Source of the DNA: a virus
Strand: one strand, 5' to 3'
Virus record (IMG/VR): IMGVR_UViG_3300044911_002268
Span: 1-20,181 of that record
Length of the DNA: 20,181 nt
Both the position numbers and the translations under genes were made by a program. This document shows, one piece after another, positions 5,823-12,262 of this stretch. Under the pieces are notes generated by a model that saw only the letters and a list, made by a program, of their open reading frames with translations, was not told the DNA's origin and did not search any database. Each line of letters begins with the position of its first letter. The stretch's first letter is position 1.

Positions 5823-6373
5823 TGTGCTGCCTCCTTCTTCTTCCATGGCATGTCTGGAAGTTTAATATCCAAACCACGGTCGGCATTTTGTTTGTCAACG
5901 GACGCCTTTGTTTCAAGAATCCATGACTGTAATGAAACTAACTGTTGAGCATTTTGCAAACAGAGGGAGTAGTTTGACAACACAGTGCCCAGTGCTTGAT
6001 TGTCTTTTACAGAAGAGTCAGTATCATCAGTTGTCTTTTCTGGATTTAATTCTTCACCCATAACGCTGGCATCATGCAAGTAAACCCAACCATTGGTCAG
6101 GTTAAATTTGCCAGGGACTTGTTTGTCAGCAGCATCGCGGTAAATTGTTTCCTTCTGAGTGACAACTTTGATTTTGTCAACGTACTCAGTAACCACTCGT
6201 TCTTTAATATTGTTTTGTTCTTTTTCAAGTTCAATCTTCAACTGCTCTGCTTCATTTGCAGCCTGTTGAACCATGACTTCTCCAGCATCAGTGCCTTTTT
6301 TGTAGCCAGCACCGAATGCCCCGCCAACAATAAAAACAACTGCGATAATTTTATATGGTAATGGTATCAACAT
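5819..6373 (-). CDS. Rz-type inner-membrane spanin (i-spanin), 184 aa
   Basis: One N-terminal membrane anchor (residues ~8-24, KIIAVVFIVGGAFGAGYKKG) is followed by a long, charged, coiled-coil periplasmic domain (QAANEAEQLKIELEKEQNNI, VTEYVDKIKV) and a second helical region near the C-terminus. This is the type II, N-in, coiled-coil layout of Rz-type i-spanins. The length, 184 aa, is near lambda Rz (153 aa) and somewhat longer. The ATG at 6373 has GAGG 6 nt upstream. The gene ends in an ATGA overlap with a Pro-rich lipoprotein, the classic Rz/Rz1 arrangement in its just-overlapping form. It implies a Gram-negative host with an outer membrane. Confidence 0.82.
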   Translation of the reverse strand: MLIPLPYKIIAVVFIVGGAFGAGYKKGTDAGEVMVQQAANEAEQLKIELEKEQNNIKERVVTEYVDKIKVVTQKETIYRDAADKQVPGKFNLTNGWVYLHDASVMGEELNPEKTTDDTDSSVKDNQALGTVLSNYSLCLQNAQQLVSLQSWILETKASVDKQNADRGLDIKLPDMPWKKKEAAQ

Positions 6374-6381
6374 AAGTCACC

Positions 6382-6804
6382 TCATTCACACCATGATTTC
6401 TTTTTGTCTCCGAAATATGCTCGGGCATGACCATTCTTAATCAACAGTTCAGAAAGTCTCTGACCGTCAACAATTAGATCACCAAGCACGCGACCGCCAA
6501 ACTTGTCATGCTCTTTTAATTCAATCTGAATCTTTTTAGCATTTGCGACAAGGTTCTTGGTAAACGCACTGGCTTTTTCTGCAGCCGCTGCTTCAGAAGG
6601 ACATTCTGCACGTGCACCCTTTTCTGGGGTGTCAACGCCCAATACGCGCAAACTCAACTGTGGCTTGAGTGGTGCTGGCATAAATGGGGCTTCAAATACC
6701 ACAGTATCACCATCATTGACTTTCAGTACCTTGAAGTCATATGGATTGGCTAGGGTGGCAGATGAGAACGCAATAGCAAAAAATGTAATAATCTTTTTCA
6801 TCAT
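6382..6804 (-). CDS. Secreted staphylococcal nuclease-like (SNase) endonuclease, 140 aa
   Basis: An N-terminal signal peptide (MMKKIITFFAIAFSSATLA, likely cleavage after A19) precedes an SNase OB-fold. Catalytic and metal residues are all visible: D31/D33 in NDGDT, R53 in LRVLGVDTPE, D58 and E61 in the same motif, and R105 in KFGGR. They correspond to S. aureus D21, R35, D40, E43 and R87. C68 and C139 could form a disulfide, which fits export. The family hydrolyses DNA and RNA in a Ca2+-dependent way. The first ATG (6804) has AAGG about 9 nt upstream and overlaps the upstream small gene by ATGA. It is followed by the spanin genes, so it is likely expressed late and acts in the periplasm or outside the cell, or during lysis. 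Confidence 0.92.
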   Translation of the reverse strand: MMKKIITFFAIAFSSATLANPYDFKVLKVNDGDTVVFEAPFMPAPLKPQLSLRVLGVDTPEKGARAECPSEAAAAEKASAFTKNLVANAKKIQIELKEHDKFGGRVLGDLIVDGQRLSELLIKNGHARAYFGDKKKSWCE

Positions 6805-6977
6805 GTTGGTAACCTTCGTTTTAACATAGTAATCAAGATATTTTGTTTTTGATTACCACGTTTATATTTTTCATGGGCTTTGGCTGAAACTGGAGGATCA
6901 CCTTGCGTCCCTGCGATGTTGCCCCCACCAGATGTGTTTACAGGAGCGTCTTCACGAAAATTCTTAAATGTTTTCAT
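6801..6977 (-). CDS. Small Gly-rich/basic phage protein (58 aa)
   Basis: A 58-aa protein below the usual length cut-off. It starts MKTFKNFREDAPVNTSGGGN, contains IAGTQGDPPVS and ends basic (YKRGNQKQN, MLKRRLPT). Its reality is supported by AAGGA 7 nt before the ATG, a TAATG overlap with the preceding stop and an ATGA overlap with the nuclease start. Short peptides with an FKxFxEDAP-type N-terminus and a GGGNIAG-type segment are, from memory, frequent in marine T4-like phages without an assigned role. The N-terminal leader resembles those of other proteins here. Confidence 0.75.
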   Translation of the reverse strand: MKTFKNFREDAPVNTSGGGNIAGTQGDPPVSAKAHEKYKRGNQKQNILITMLKRRLPT

Positions 6978-7369
6978 TAGATTTTCCTTAATATCTCAAC
7001 AATTTTTTCGTCAGACTTTATATCACTACTACGTATTGTTTTATTTTCTATACCAATTCCATGTATCACTTCGGGCATTTGATTGAGGAGAATAAGAAAT
7101 GGCTTCAAATATCCGTAATGACCTTCCAATTTAAAAAATAATAACTTCGTAGTTGCTACGCCAAACATATTGTATAGAACGATTAAATGATTCAAAATTA
7201 ATCGTTCCTTCAAATCACCTGACTCTTCATAACGATTGAACAACCGTTTCAAATATTTAAAACGATTCAAGTCATCGTAAAATTCAAGTGTGTCATAGTA
7301 CTGCGGGTTATCATAATGTTTCGCAGCATATAACAAAAAATTTGTGTCATCAACTTTATCAAAATTCAT
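6977..7369 (-). CDS. Conserved T4-like phage protein of unknown function (130 aa)
   Basis: An all-helical protein rich in Tyr, Phe and Leu (MNFDKVDDTNFLLYAAKHYD, FKYLKRLFNRY, then a hydrophobic LILNHLIVLYNMFGVATTKLLFFKL). From memory, proteins with this N-terminus (MNFDKxxDxNFLLYAAKHYDNPQ) recur in many marine T4-like genomes; the role is not known to me. The hydrophobic core is broken by charges and is more likely a soluble helical bundle than a membrane segment. It is joined by TAATG overlaps at both ends, to the 79-aa virion-like protein upstream and to the 58-aa gene downstream. Confidence 0.82.
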   Translation of the reverse strand: MNFDKVDDTNFLLYAAKHYDNPQYYDTLEFYDDLNRFKYLKRLFNRYEESGDLKERLILNHLIVLYNMFGVATTKLLFFKLEGHYGYLKPFLILLNQMPEVIHGIGIENKTIRSSDIKSDEKIVEILRKI

Positions 7370-7608
7370 TATGAGAGTCTGACTTTAACGTCTCCTGCCG
7401 CAGTATAGTAAAGTTGTCCTACAACTACTCCACCAGTATTTGCGGCGGCATCATTAGCATATGGTCCCTGAGCAACGGCACCACGCAACGTGGTCAGTGT
7501 AACTTTCTTTGTTGCGTTGGCGGAAACATCTGATACAAGTAACAGGTCTCCACCAGCCAAAGAGGTCAGTGCCGTGAACTCAGTAAACTTTTTTGCGCGA
7601 TCTGACAT
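7369..7608 (-). CDS. Small virion-associated-like protein (79 aa)
   Basis: The protein begins MSDRAKKFTEFTALTSLAGG, continues LLLVSDVSANATKKVTLTTL and ends in a GPYANDAAA segment and a VGQLYYTAAGDVKVRL beta segment. The pattern of a T-A-L/D-L-L-x-V-x-D-V-S-x-N-x-T-K-K-V domain followed by VGQLYY is typical of N-terminal connector domains of phage fibre or neck proteins, which suggests a virion component. AGGTG lies 6 nt before the ATG, within a short CACCTA-x-TAGGTG palindrome. It follows the 216-aa virion protein after a 10-nt gap. Confidence 0.75.
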   Translation of the reverse strand: MSDRAKKFTEFTALTSLAGGDLLLVSDVSANATKKVTLTTLRGAVAQGPYANDAAANTGGVVVGQLYYTAAGDVKVRLS

Positions 7609-7618
7609 TCAACACCTA

Positions 7619-8269
7619 TTAGGTGGTTACTGTAAGAGTTGCGCTGGTTGTTGTAACGTTTGCTGCGCCAGCTGTTGATACCAACGCACGAACCAATGTT
7701 CCGTCTGCGATAGTATTTGCGGCAACAGTCAATGTAGCAGTTGTCTGACCGCTGAAACCTGCAACCGCTGCTGTTGTAGCAAATGTTGCTGTGTTTCCTG
7801 GGCTTGTTGTGTATTGCCACAAGTAACCCAATGTTGCGCCAGATGGTGCTGAAGCGGCAACAACTGTGAACGTTGCTGTTTCGTTTGCAGTTGAATTGGC
7901 TGAGTCGTTTGCTGGTTCTGTTGTAATTGACAACTTGTAATCTGGGAAACGAACATCTTCGGCGTCGCCTGTGATTGTGTTCATTGCCACCAAAACTTCG
8001 TTGTGAACTCGACCTGCACGACCACCAGAACCGACAGTGCGAAGCACCCAGCCTGAGTGTGCAGCCTTTGTATTTGCACCAGCGCGTGCAGCAACTGCTT
8101 CGCCTTCAGCAACACCGAACTGACCGATTGTTGCTCCTGATACAAATGCGCCTGCTGTTGTGTTACCAAACAAATTTGTTTGGTTGCCAGTGTTTGCTGT
8201 AAGATTCAGCTGAGACACGCCCCAAAGGACTGAGTTTGCAGCGTCGTCTGTATTTCCCCATTGTGCCAT
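7619..8269 (-). CDS. Virion structural protein with C-terminal Ig-like domain (216 aa)
   Basis: The N-terminal ~105 residues (MAQWGNTDDAANSVLWGVSQ, then Gly/Ala-rich beta sequence with GWVLRTVGSGGRAGRVHNE) resemble small virion proteins of marine T4-like phages. From about residue 107 a beta-sandwich Ig-like domain follows (LSITTEPAN, ATFTVVAASAPSGATLGYLW, QTTATLTVAANTI, ATLTVTT), of the kind displayed on phage capsids and tails, where it is thought to help carbohydrate or surface binding. AGGAG lies upstream of the ATG, and an AATAAATA late box about 31 nt upstream drives it. Thr/Ala/Asn bias is strong, as expected for a surface beta domain. Confidence 0.85.
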   Translation of the reverse strand: MAQWGNTDDAANSVLWGVSQLNLTANTGNQTNLFGNTTAGAFVSGATIGQFGVAEGEAVAARAGANTKAAHSGWVLRTVGSGGRAGRVHNEVLVAMNTITGDAEDVRFPDYKLSITTEPANDSANSTANETATFTVVAASAPSGATLGYLWQYTTSPGNTATFATTAAVAGFSGQTTATLTVAANTIADGTLVRALVSTAGAANVTTTSATLTVTT

Positions 8270-8299
8270 TTCTTATTCTCCTAGAAAGGTTGTATCCTT

Positions 8300-8307
8300 T
8301 ATTTATT
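8300..8307 (-). promoter_or_regulatory. T4-type late promoter box AATAAATA
   Basis: On the minus strand in the 43-bp gap between the 117-aa gene and the Ig-domain virion gene. The predicted start is near 8294, leaving a leader of about 25 nt that contains AGGAGA. One mismatch from TATAAATA. Confidence 0.55.
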
Positions 8308-8312
8308 TAATG

Positions 8313-8666
8313 TTATTCGTCACTGTTCAGCATATCTTCCATATAACGGGAAGATGGTTTTTTCTTTTTAATTTTTTCTTTCACTACGCTCGTTGAAATT
8401 TCTTCCAGCGGCAAAGAGTCTTGAATTGTTGGTCCGATAATTTTTCTCATATTGTTAAAGGAGGTAGTTGACACTTTTGGCGGAGATTCAATATTCGAGT
8501 TACCACGTTTAACTGGCGACTGAATATTTTGCGACTCTGGTGGTGTTGGTTCTACTAATCCTCTAATGTCTTTGTAAGATTGTGTGGCGACTGGTGGGGT
8601 TGGTTTTTCAACCCCAACAACCTTTATCACCTCACCATTGACAAAGTTGAGAGCCTTGAGTCCCAT
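8313..8666 (-). CDS. Pro/Ser-rich protein with internal duplication (117 aa)
   Basis: Not recognised. A short folded-looking N-terminus (MGLKALNFVNGEVIKVVGVE) is followed by a Pro/Ser/Thr-rich, probably disordered middle and a basic, charged tail (VVKEKIKKKKPSSRYMEDML). Two diverged copies of one segment occur: residues 24-41 (PPVATQSYKDIRGLVEPT) and 62-80 (PPKVSTTSFNNMRKIIGPT). The ATG overlaps the stop of the 956-aa protein as TAATG and has TGAGG 5 nt upstream. It shares a predicted late transcript with the repeat protein and Dps-like gene, so a virion or head-associated role is possible. Confidence 0.72.
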   Translation of the reverse strand: MGLKALNFVNGEVIKVVGVEKPTPPVATQSYKDIRGLVEPTPPESQNIQSPVKRGNSNIESPPKVSTTSFNNMRKIIGPTIQDSLPLEEISTSVVKEKIKKKKPSSRYMEDMLNSDE

Positions 8667-11536
8667 TAGACCTCACTCATGAAACTCTTATGAGACTTGG
8701 CAATTTTCTTTTGAAATGCACGTTTTTCAAGCGGCTTCATTGCCATGTATTTACCAAGAACCTTTTTGGCATGTCCTGGTTCAACTGGGTGCTTTTGACC
8801 ATCCTTGAATGTTACATGGAATGGTTTTTCAGAGTCAGAAGCCTTCTTGACCTGCATCATAATGTGTTGATCTGGTTCATCTGCAACAGCCGCATAGAAT
8901 TTGGCACGTGCAACTGGATCCTTTGGTGGACGACCACGACGACCTTCTTCGACCTGCTGCACTTGTTCTTCAACATCTTTGCCTGCTGCCACTTTTGGCT
9001 TACCAAGTGTTCCTGTAAGTTTTTGGAAAGCCAATAGTCTCCCAGCCTTTCTTTTTTCGTATTTTGGGTGACCCTCTTCTGGATGTTTGTCAAATGCCTT
9101 TTTACGGTAAGCATCAAGTGTTTTTGAAGAAACTTCATCAACCTGCTCAACTTCTTCTTTGGCAAGTTTGTTTGCAGCCTTTTCAATACCAATTTGGCGC
9201 TTCTTCATTTTGTTGAGCGGCTCTGCCATTTTCTCTTTATTTGGAATTGCAGCACCTGTTTCCATACCATGAATACCGCGACTCAATGCAGCCTTTTTAA
9301 TATAACTGGCATAAGTCAATTTTTTCAGTTCATCCATTTGTTCAAGTTCTTCTTTTTTCATTTTTTCTAATTCCTTTGCTCTACGTTCTGATGCTGGCAT
9401 TTCTTGATCTTGTTTCTTCTGAAGTTCAGAAGCACGCTTATCTGATGCAGGGACTTGACCTTCTGCACCAATGTCCTTTAATCTTTGTGCGAGTGCTGGT
9501 CTTTCTTTTGCTAACTGTGCAACTGATTTCGTTGTATCAGTGTGAGCCTTGGCGCCCATTGAAGCGAGGGACATCGCGCCAACGGCAAGTGCTTTTGCAA
9601 CTTTACCTTCATCCAATACATCATCAGTGTGCTCTACGCTGTCGCCCATATAACGACCTTGACCGTAACCGTATGGGTTAGGATTTGGCTCATATGGTTT
9701 CTTTGGCTTTTTCTTATCAAGTTGTTTTCTTGCCCATCTTTGTGCTTTTTGAGTATTGGCAAGTTTTCTTATTGGGTTTTCATCGCCTTGTTTTTCTGCC
9801 TTTCTAGCAGCCATTACTGCACCAATCTTTACAGGTCTCTTTTCTTGACTGACCTTTAGATATTTTTCGTAGTCGACTTCGTCAATCTGCTCGACATCTT
9901 CGTTTGTCTTAGCGGCTTGCTTTTTTGCATATTCTGCACGAGCCTGAGCAAGAACTTTTTCGCCACGCTTACGGCTGGCATCGCTTGCTGCTTTTTCTCT
10001 GTCAAATGCGCGTTGCAATTTGACGGCTGCACTCATGCGCTTTGAGCCTTCATCAACCTGCTCGACTTCTTCTTTTGCAAGTTTATCTACGGCTTTCATT
10101 ATACCCTTATTTCTTTTGGAATATCTTTTACCGTGGAATTCCATATTCCCGACATCTTTAGTAGTTGCTGCAGTCATTAATGAAACTGCCTTTTGATCTG
10201 CAGCCGCCTTGATGTAATTGCCAAGTTTTTTCTTAGAAATTTCATCAATCTGCTCGACTTCTTCGTTTTTCATCTTACGATTTTTTAGTTCATCTTTAAT
10301 GTGCTTAATCATAGGATGGTCACCACCGCCAGAATATCCCATGTTATATTTGTGTAGATACTTTAGATGAGCAGTTGGTGCAATTTTAATGCGCTTCATC
10401 TTAGTTTCGTGGTCGGCGTCTGATTCTAGCATATCGCCGAGCTTCTCAGCTCCGTGGCTCTCATCCACCTGCTCGACTTCTTCAAATTGAGTTTTGTTGT
10501 AGGTTTTGGCAAATTTCAAAAAATCTTTTTTGACGTACTCGCTATCATTTTCTCTTCCAGCAAGGTGGCGACCATGAGTCGAATCAAGGTAGTGTTTAGC
10601 CATTGGAGAAGTTGTGCCAGTCAATGAACGGACACGTGAGTGCATTTGGGCGTACTTTTTATCAGCAACTTCTGATTCGTGTTCGCCGTGATAGCCGCGA
10701 CCTTCATTTCCAGTTTTTACTGCCTCGTCAATTTCGACTTCTTCTTTCTTCATAGCAGCCAGTGTTCCAGCCTGTGGCGCTTTCTTCAGTTGAGCCTTTG
10801 ATTGAACATCAACTTTCTTTTGAACTTCTTTTTGGCGGGCAGCACGCATTGCTGATGTGATAGCAGCACGACGTTTCTTCAAATAACCATCTGTTGAATT
10901 AACTTTCCCATCATTATTGACATCTTTATCTTCTTTGCCAACTGGATCAAGTTTCTCTGTTACTGTCGCCATTTCTGTTTCCTCTGGATTGAATTCGTCA
11001 TCGATGATTTTTACTTTACGTTCTGCTTTTGCTGCACGTGTGATAAATTGTTTTGTGTTATCAACATCAAAATCACGTGGCTCCTGTGAATACTCTGTTG
11101 GTTTGCTTGTAAATGGATTGCCTTCTGTTCCAGCATGTTTGGTCAGTTTTTCAATATGTGGAGTAAGGTAATTTATTTGACCTTCTAAACCAAGTTTTGT
11201 GGCCAAGTATTGTATTTTGGACAAATGATCTTGGGCGTTTTCGATATCAGTATCGCTGACTTGTTTTTTAACCATTGCACCTTTCACTAACGAAAATAAT
11301 TTATCATGGTGAATAGCCAATTGTTCAGCATCAATTGCATTTGAATTTTTTGGAATACCCTGTGAAAATAACTTTTGGGCTTCTGGAGAAATTTCAAAAT
11401 GCTTTGACTTGTACGTGCCAACAGTGACCTGATCATTTGGATCATGCTCCATTGTTTCGCGATCTTTTGATACTGATATTGCTCCCGTTTTACCTTCGAG
11501 CATATCTTTAATTTTGTTTTCTAAACTTCTATACAT
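8666..11536 (-). CDS. Large Lys/Glu-rich repeat protein, probable virion-associated (956 aa)
   Basis: A 956-aa, highly charged, mostly helical protein starting MYRSLENKIKDMLEGKTGAI. It contains about eight copies of an acidic motif of the form EEVEQ(V/I)DE (see repeat entry). Two of these are followed by a longer module with an SKKxLxxYIKKA-like helix and a KRxxGIxKAxxKLAK helix. Residues 205-216 (DVNNDGKVNSTD) form an EF-hand/dockerin-like loop, followed by a Lys/Arg-rich helix. Near the C-terminus an AT-hook-like GRRGRPPKDP appears, compatible with DNA contact. ATG 11536 is chosen: it makes a TAATG overlap with the Dps-like gene and has GAGAAAG upstream, while the upstream TTG at 11569 lies inside that gene. 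Similar repeat modules are, from memory, widespread in marine T4-like phages; an internal head or scaffold role is inference. Confidence 0.85.
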   Translation of the reverse strand: MYRSLENKIKDMLEGKTGAISVSKDRETMEHDPNDQVTVGTYKSKHFEISPEAQKLFSQGIPKNSNAIDAEQLAIHHDKLFSLVKGAMVKKQVSDTDIENAQDHLSKIQYLATKLGLEGQINYLTPHIEKLTKHAGTEGNPFTSKPTEYSQEPRDFDVDNTKQFITRAAKAERKVKIIDDEFNPEETEMATVTEKLDPVGKEDKDVNNDGKVNSTDGYLKKRRAAITSAMRAARQKEVQKKVDVQSKAQLKKAPQAGTLAAMKKEEVEIDEAVKTGNEGRGYHGEHESEVADKKYAQMHSRVRSLTGTTSPMAKHYLDSTHGRHLAGRENDSEYVKKDFLKFAKTYNKTQFEEVEQVDESHGAEKLGDMLESDADHETKMKRIKIAPTAHLKYLHKYNMGYSGGGDHPMIKHIKDELKNRKMKNEEVEQIDEISKKKLGNYIKAAADQKAVSLMTAATTKDVGNMEFHGKRYSKRNKGIMKAVDKLAKEEVEQVDEGSKRMSAAVKLQRAFDREKAASDASRKRGEKVLAQARAEYAKKQAAKTNEDVEQIDEVDYEKYLKVSQEKRPVKIGAVMAARKAEKQGDENPIRKLANTQKAQRWARKQLDKKKPKKPYEPNPNPYGYGQGRYMGDSVEHTDDVLDEGKVAKALAVGAMSLASMGAKAHTDTTKSVAQLAKERPALAQRLKDIGAEGQVPASDKRASELQKKQDQEMPASERRAKELEKMKKEELEQMDELKKLTYASYIKKAALSRGIHGMETGAAIPNKEKMAEPLNKMKKRQIGIEKAANKLAKEEVEQVDEVSSKTLDAYRKKAFDKHPEEGHPKYEKRKAGRLLAFQKLTGTLGKPKVAAGKDVEEQVQQVEEGRRGRPPKDPVARAKFYAAVADEPDQHIMMQVKKASDSEKPFHVTFKDGQKHPVEPGHAKKVLGKYMAMKPLEKRAFQKKIAKSHKSFMSEV
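8940..10750 (-). repeat. Dispersed coding repeats, EEVEQ(V/I)DE motif and linked helices
   Basis: Motif copies within the 956-aa protein lie near 10725-10750 (EEVEIDE), 10459-10485 (EEVEQVDE), 10240-10265 (EEVEQIDE), 10048-10075 (EEVEQVDE), 9876-9902 (EDVEQIDE), 9328-9355 (EELEQMDE), 9136-9162 (EEVEQVDE) and 8938-8975 (EEQVQQVEE, degenerate). A weaker ninth copy lies near 9615-9630 (VLDEGK). Two spans, about 10265 to 10050 and 9355 to 9137, carry a full unit of some 70 residues ending in KLAK immediately before the next motif. Codons differ between copies, so the repeats are old or under protein-level selection. Confidence 0.8.
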
Positions 11537-11976
11537 TACTTTCTCGCTACTGTTGAACGAAGCATCCAAGAGTGTTTTTCATGTTTGTCTAAACGATCTT
11601 CAAGAAAATTTACAATACCATTTTTACCAATACCATCAGCAAGGTCTCTGGCAACTTTTAAATTGGCCAGTATAATTTGGTTATCACCAAGCAACCGACT
11701 AACCATGTCTGCGGCTACTGGAATTGTACTCTCGTCTTTGATTGTTGTAAGTTCCAAATAACGAGAAAAAGATCCTGGGGCATAAGCATCAAGAGTTCTG
11801 ATATGTTCAGCAATGCTATCAATGGCATCATCAACTTCTTCATAAAGGTCTCCGAAAAATTTATGATACTCATAAAAATCAGAGCCTTCGACATTCCAAT
11901 GATAATATTGAGCCTTGAGGCGAAATGCAAAAGCATCTGCCAAAACTTTTTTCATTGCTTCAATCAATTGTTCCAT
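11536..11976 (-). CDS. dps: Dps-like ferritin-family protein (146 aa)
   Basis: A four-helix-bundle Dps-like protein. The ferroxidase ligands of Dps are present with exact family spacing: H26 (in YYHWNVEG), H38, D53 and E57, equivalent to E. coli H51, H63, D78 and E82; W27 matches E. coli W52. DAYAPGSFSRYLELT is the usual Dps GYAPGT-x-xEYL segment, and the C-terminus EDRLDKHEKHSWMLRS matches the last helix. Dps forms dodecamers that oxidise and store iron with H2O2 and may coat DNA. This copy, at 146 aa, lacks the Lys-rich N-terminal tail that E. coli Dps (167 aa) uses for DNA binding. GAGAG precedes the ATG. It sits between a DUF5754-like gene and the 956-aa repeat protein in a predicted late unit, so it may be made late or packaged. 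Confidence 0.92.
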   Translation of the reverse strand: MEQLIEAMKKVLADAFAFRLKAQYYHWNVEGSDFYEYHKFFGDLYEEVDDAIDSIAEHIRTLDAYAPGSFSRYLELTTIKDESTIPVAADMVSRLLGDNQIILANLKVARDLADGIGKNGIVNFLEDRLDKHEKHSWMLRSTVARK

Positions 11977-11977
11977 T

Positions 11978-12262
11978 TTAACTCTCTACCTTTGCACCTG
12001 CACGCCACTGACGGCAACTCCAATATCTAGGTGTTGTTCTATCAGTTGCTGTTGCGCACTTATGACGAGCGCGGAATGAGGCGCGACGTTTTGGATCATC
12101 ACGTTTGATTTCCATATTTGGGTCGCCAAAACGAACAGTTTTTACATTACCCGTAGATTTGTCACGAACCTTGACCATAAACTTTCTAGGACCGCCAGGA
12201 GTACGCTGGATTTTACCCAGTGTTTCTTCGCCCAAATTTAAAAATTCTTTCAACTTGATCAT
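11978..12262 (-). CDS. Small basic DUF5754-like protein (94 aa)
   Basis: After an N-terminal leader (MIKLKEFLNLGEETLGKIQR) residues ~28-90 form a conserved basic module: KFMVKVRD, VKTVRFGDPNMEIKRDDPKR, RASFRARHKC, TPRYWSCRQW. This matches the pattern I know for DUF5754 (FGDPNMxIKRDDPxRRxSFRARHxC...YWSCxxW), found in many tailed phages, with C69 and C83 as the conserved pair. The function is unknown. Family naming is from memory and was not searched. The ATG overlaps the stop of the 718-aa protein (ATGA); the stop is 1 nt from the Dps-like start. Confidence 0.8.
   Translation of the reverse strand: MIKLKEFLNLGEETLGKIQRTPGGPRKFMVKVRDKSTGNVKTVRFGDPNMEIKRDDPKRRASFRARHKCATATDRTTPRYWSCRQWRAGAKVES

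Noticed and set aside
5450-5926. Plus-strand open frame of 158 codons
   Set aside because: Antisense to the spanin, o-spanin and 83-aa genes, which are supported by signal sequences, overlaps and ribosome binding sites.
7613-7625. Short palindrome CACCTA-x-TAGGTG over a ribosome binding site
   Set aside because: With a 1-nt centre it cannot fold as an intramolecular hairpin of useful length, and it is short enough to be chance.
11537-11569. Upstream TTG start (11569) for the 956-aa protein
   Set aside because: It lies within the Dps-like gene. ATG 11536 gives the TAATG coupling seen throughout the window.
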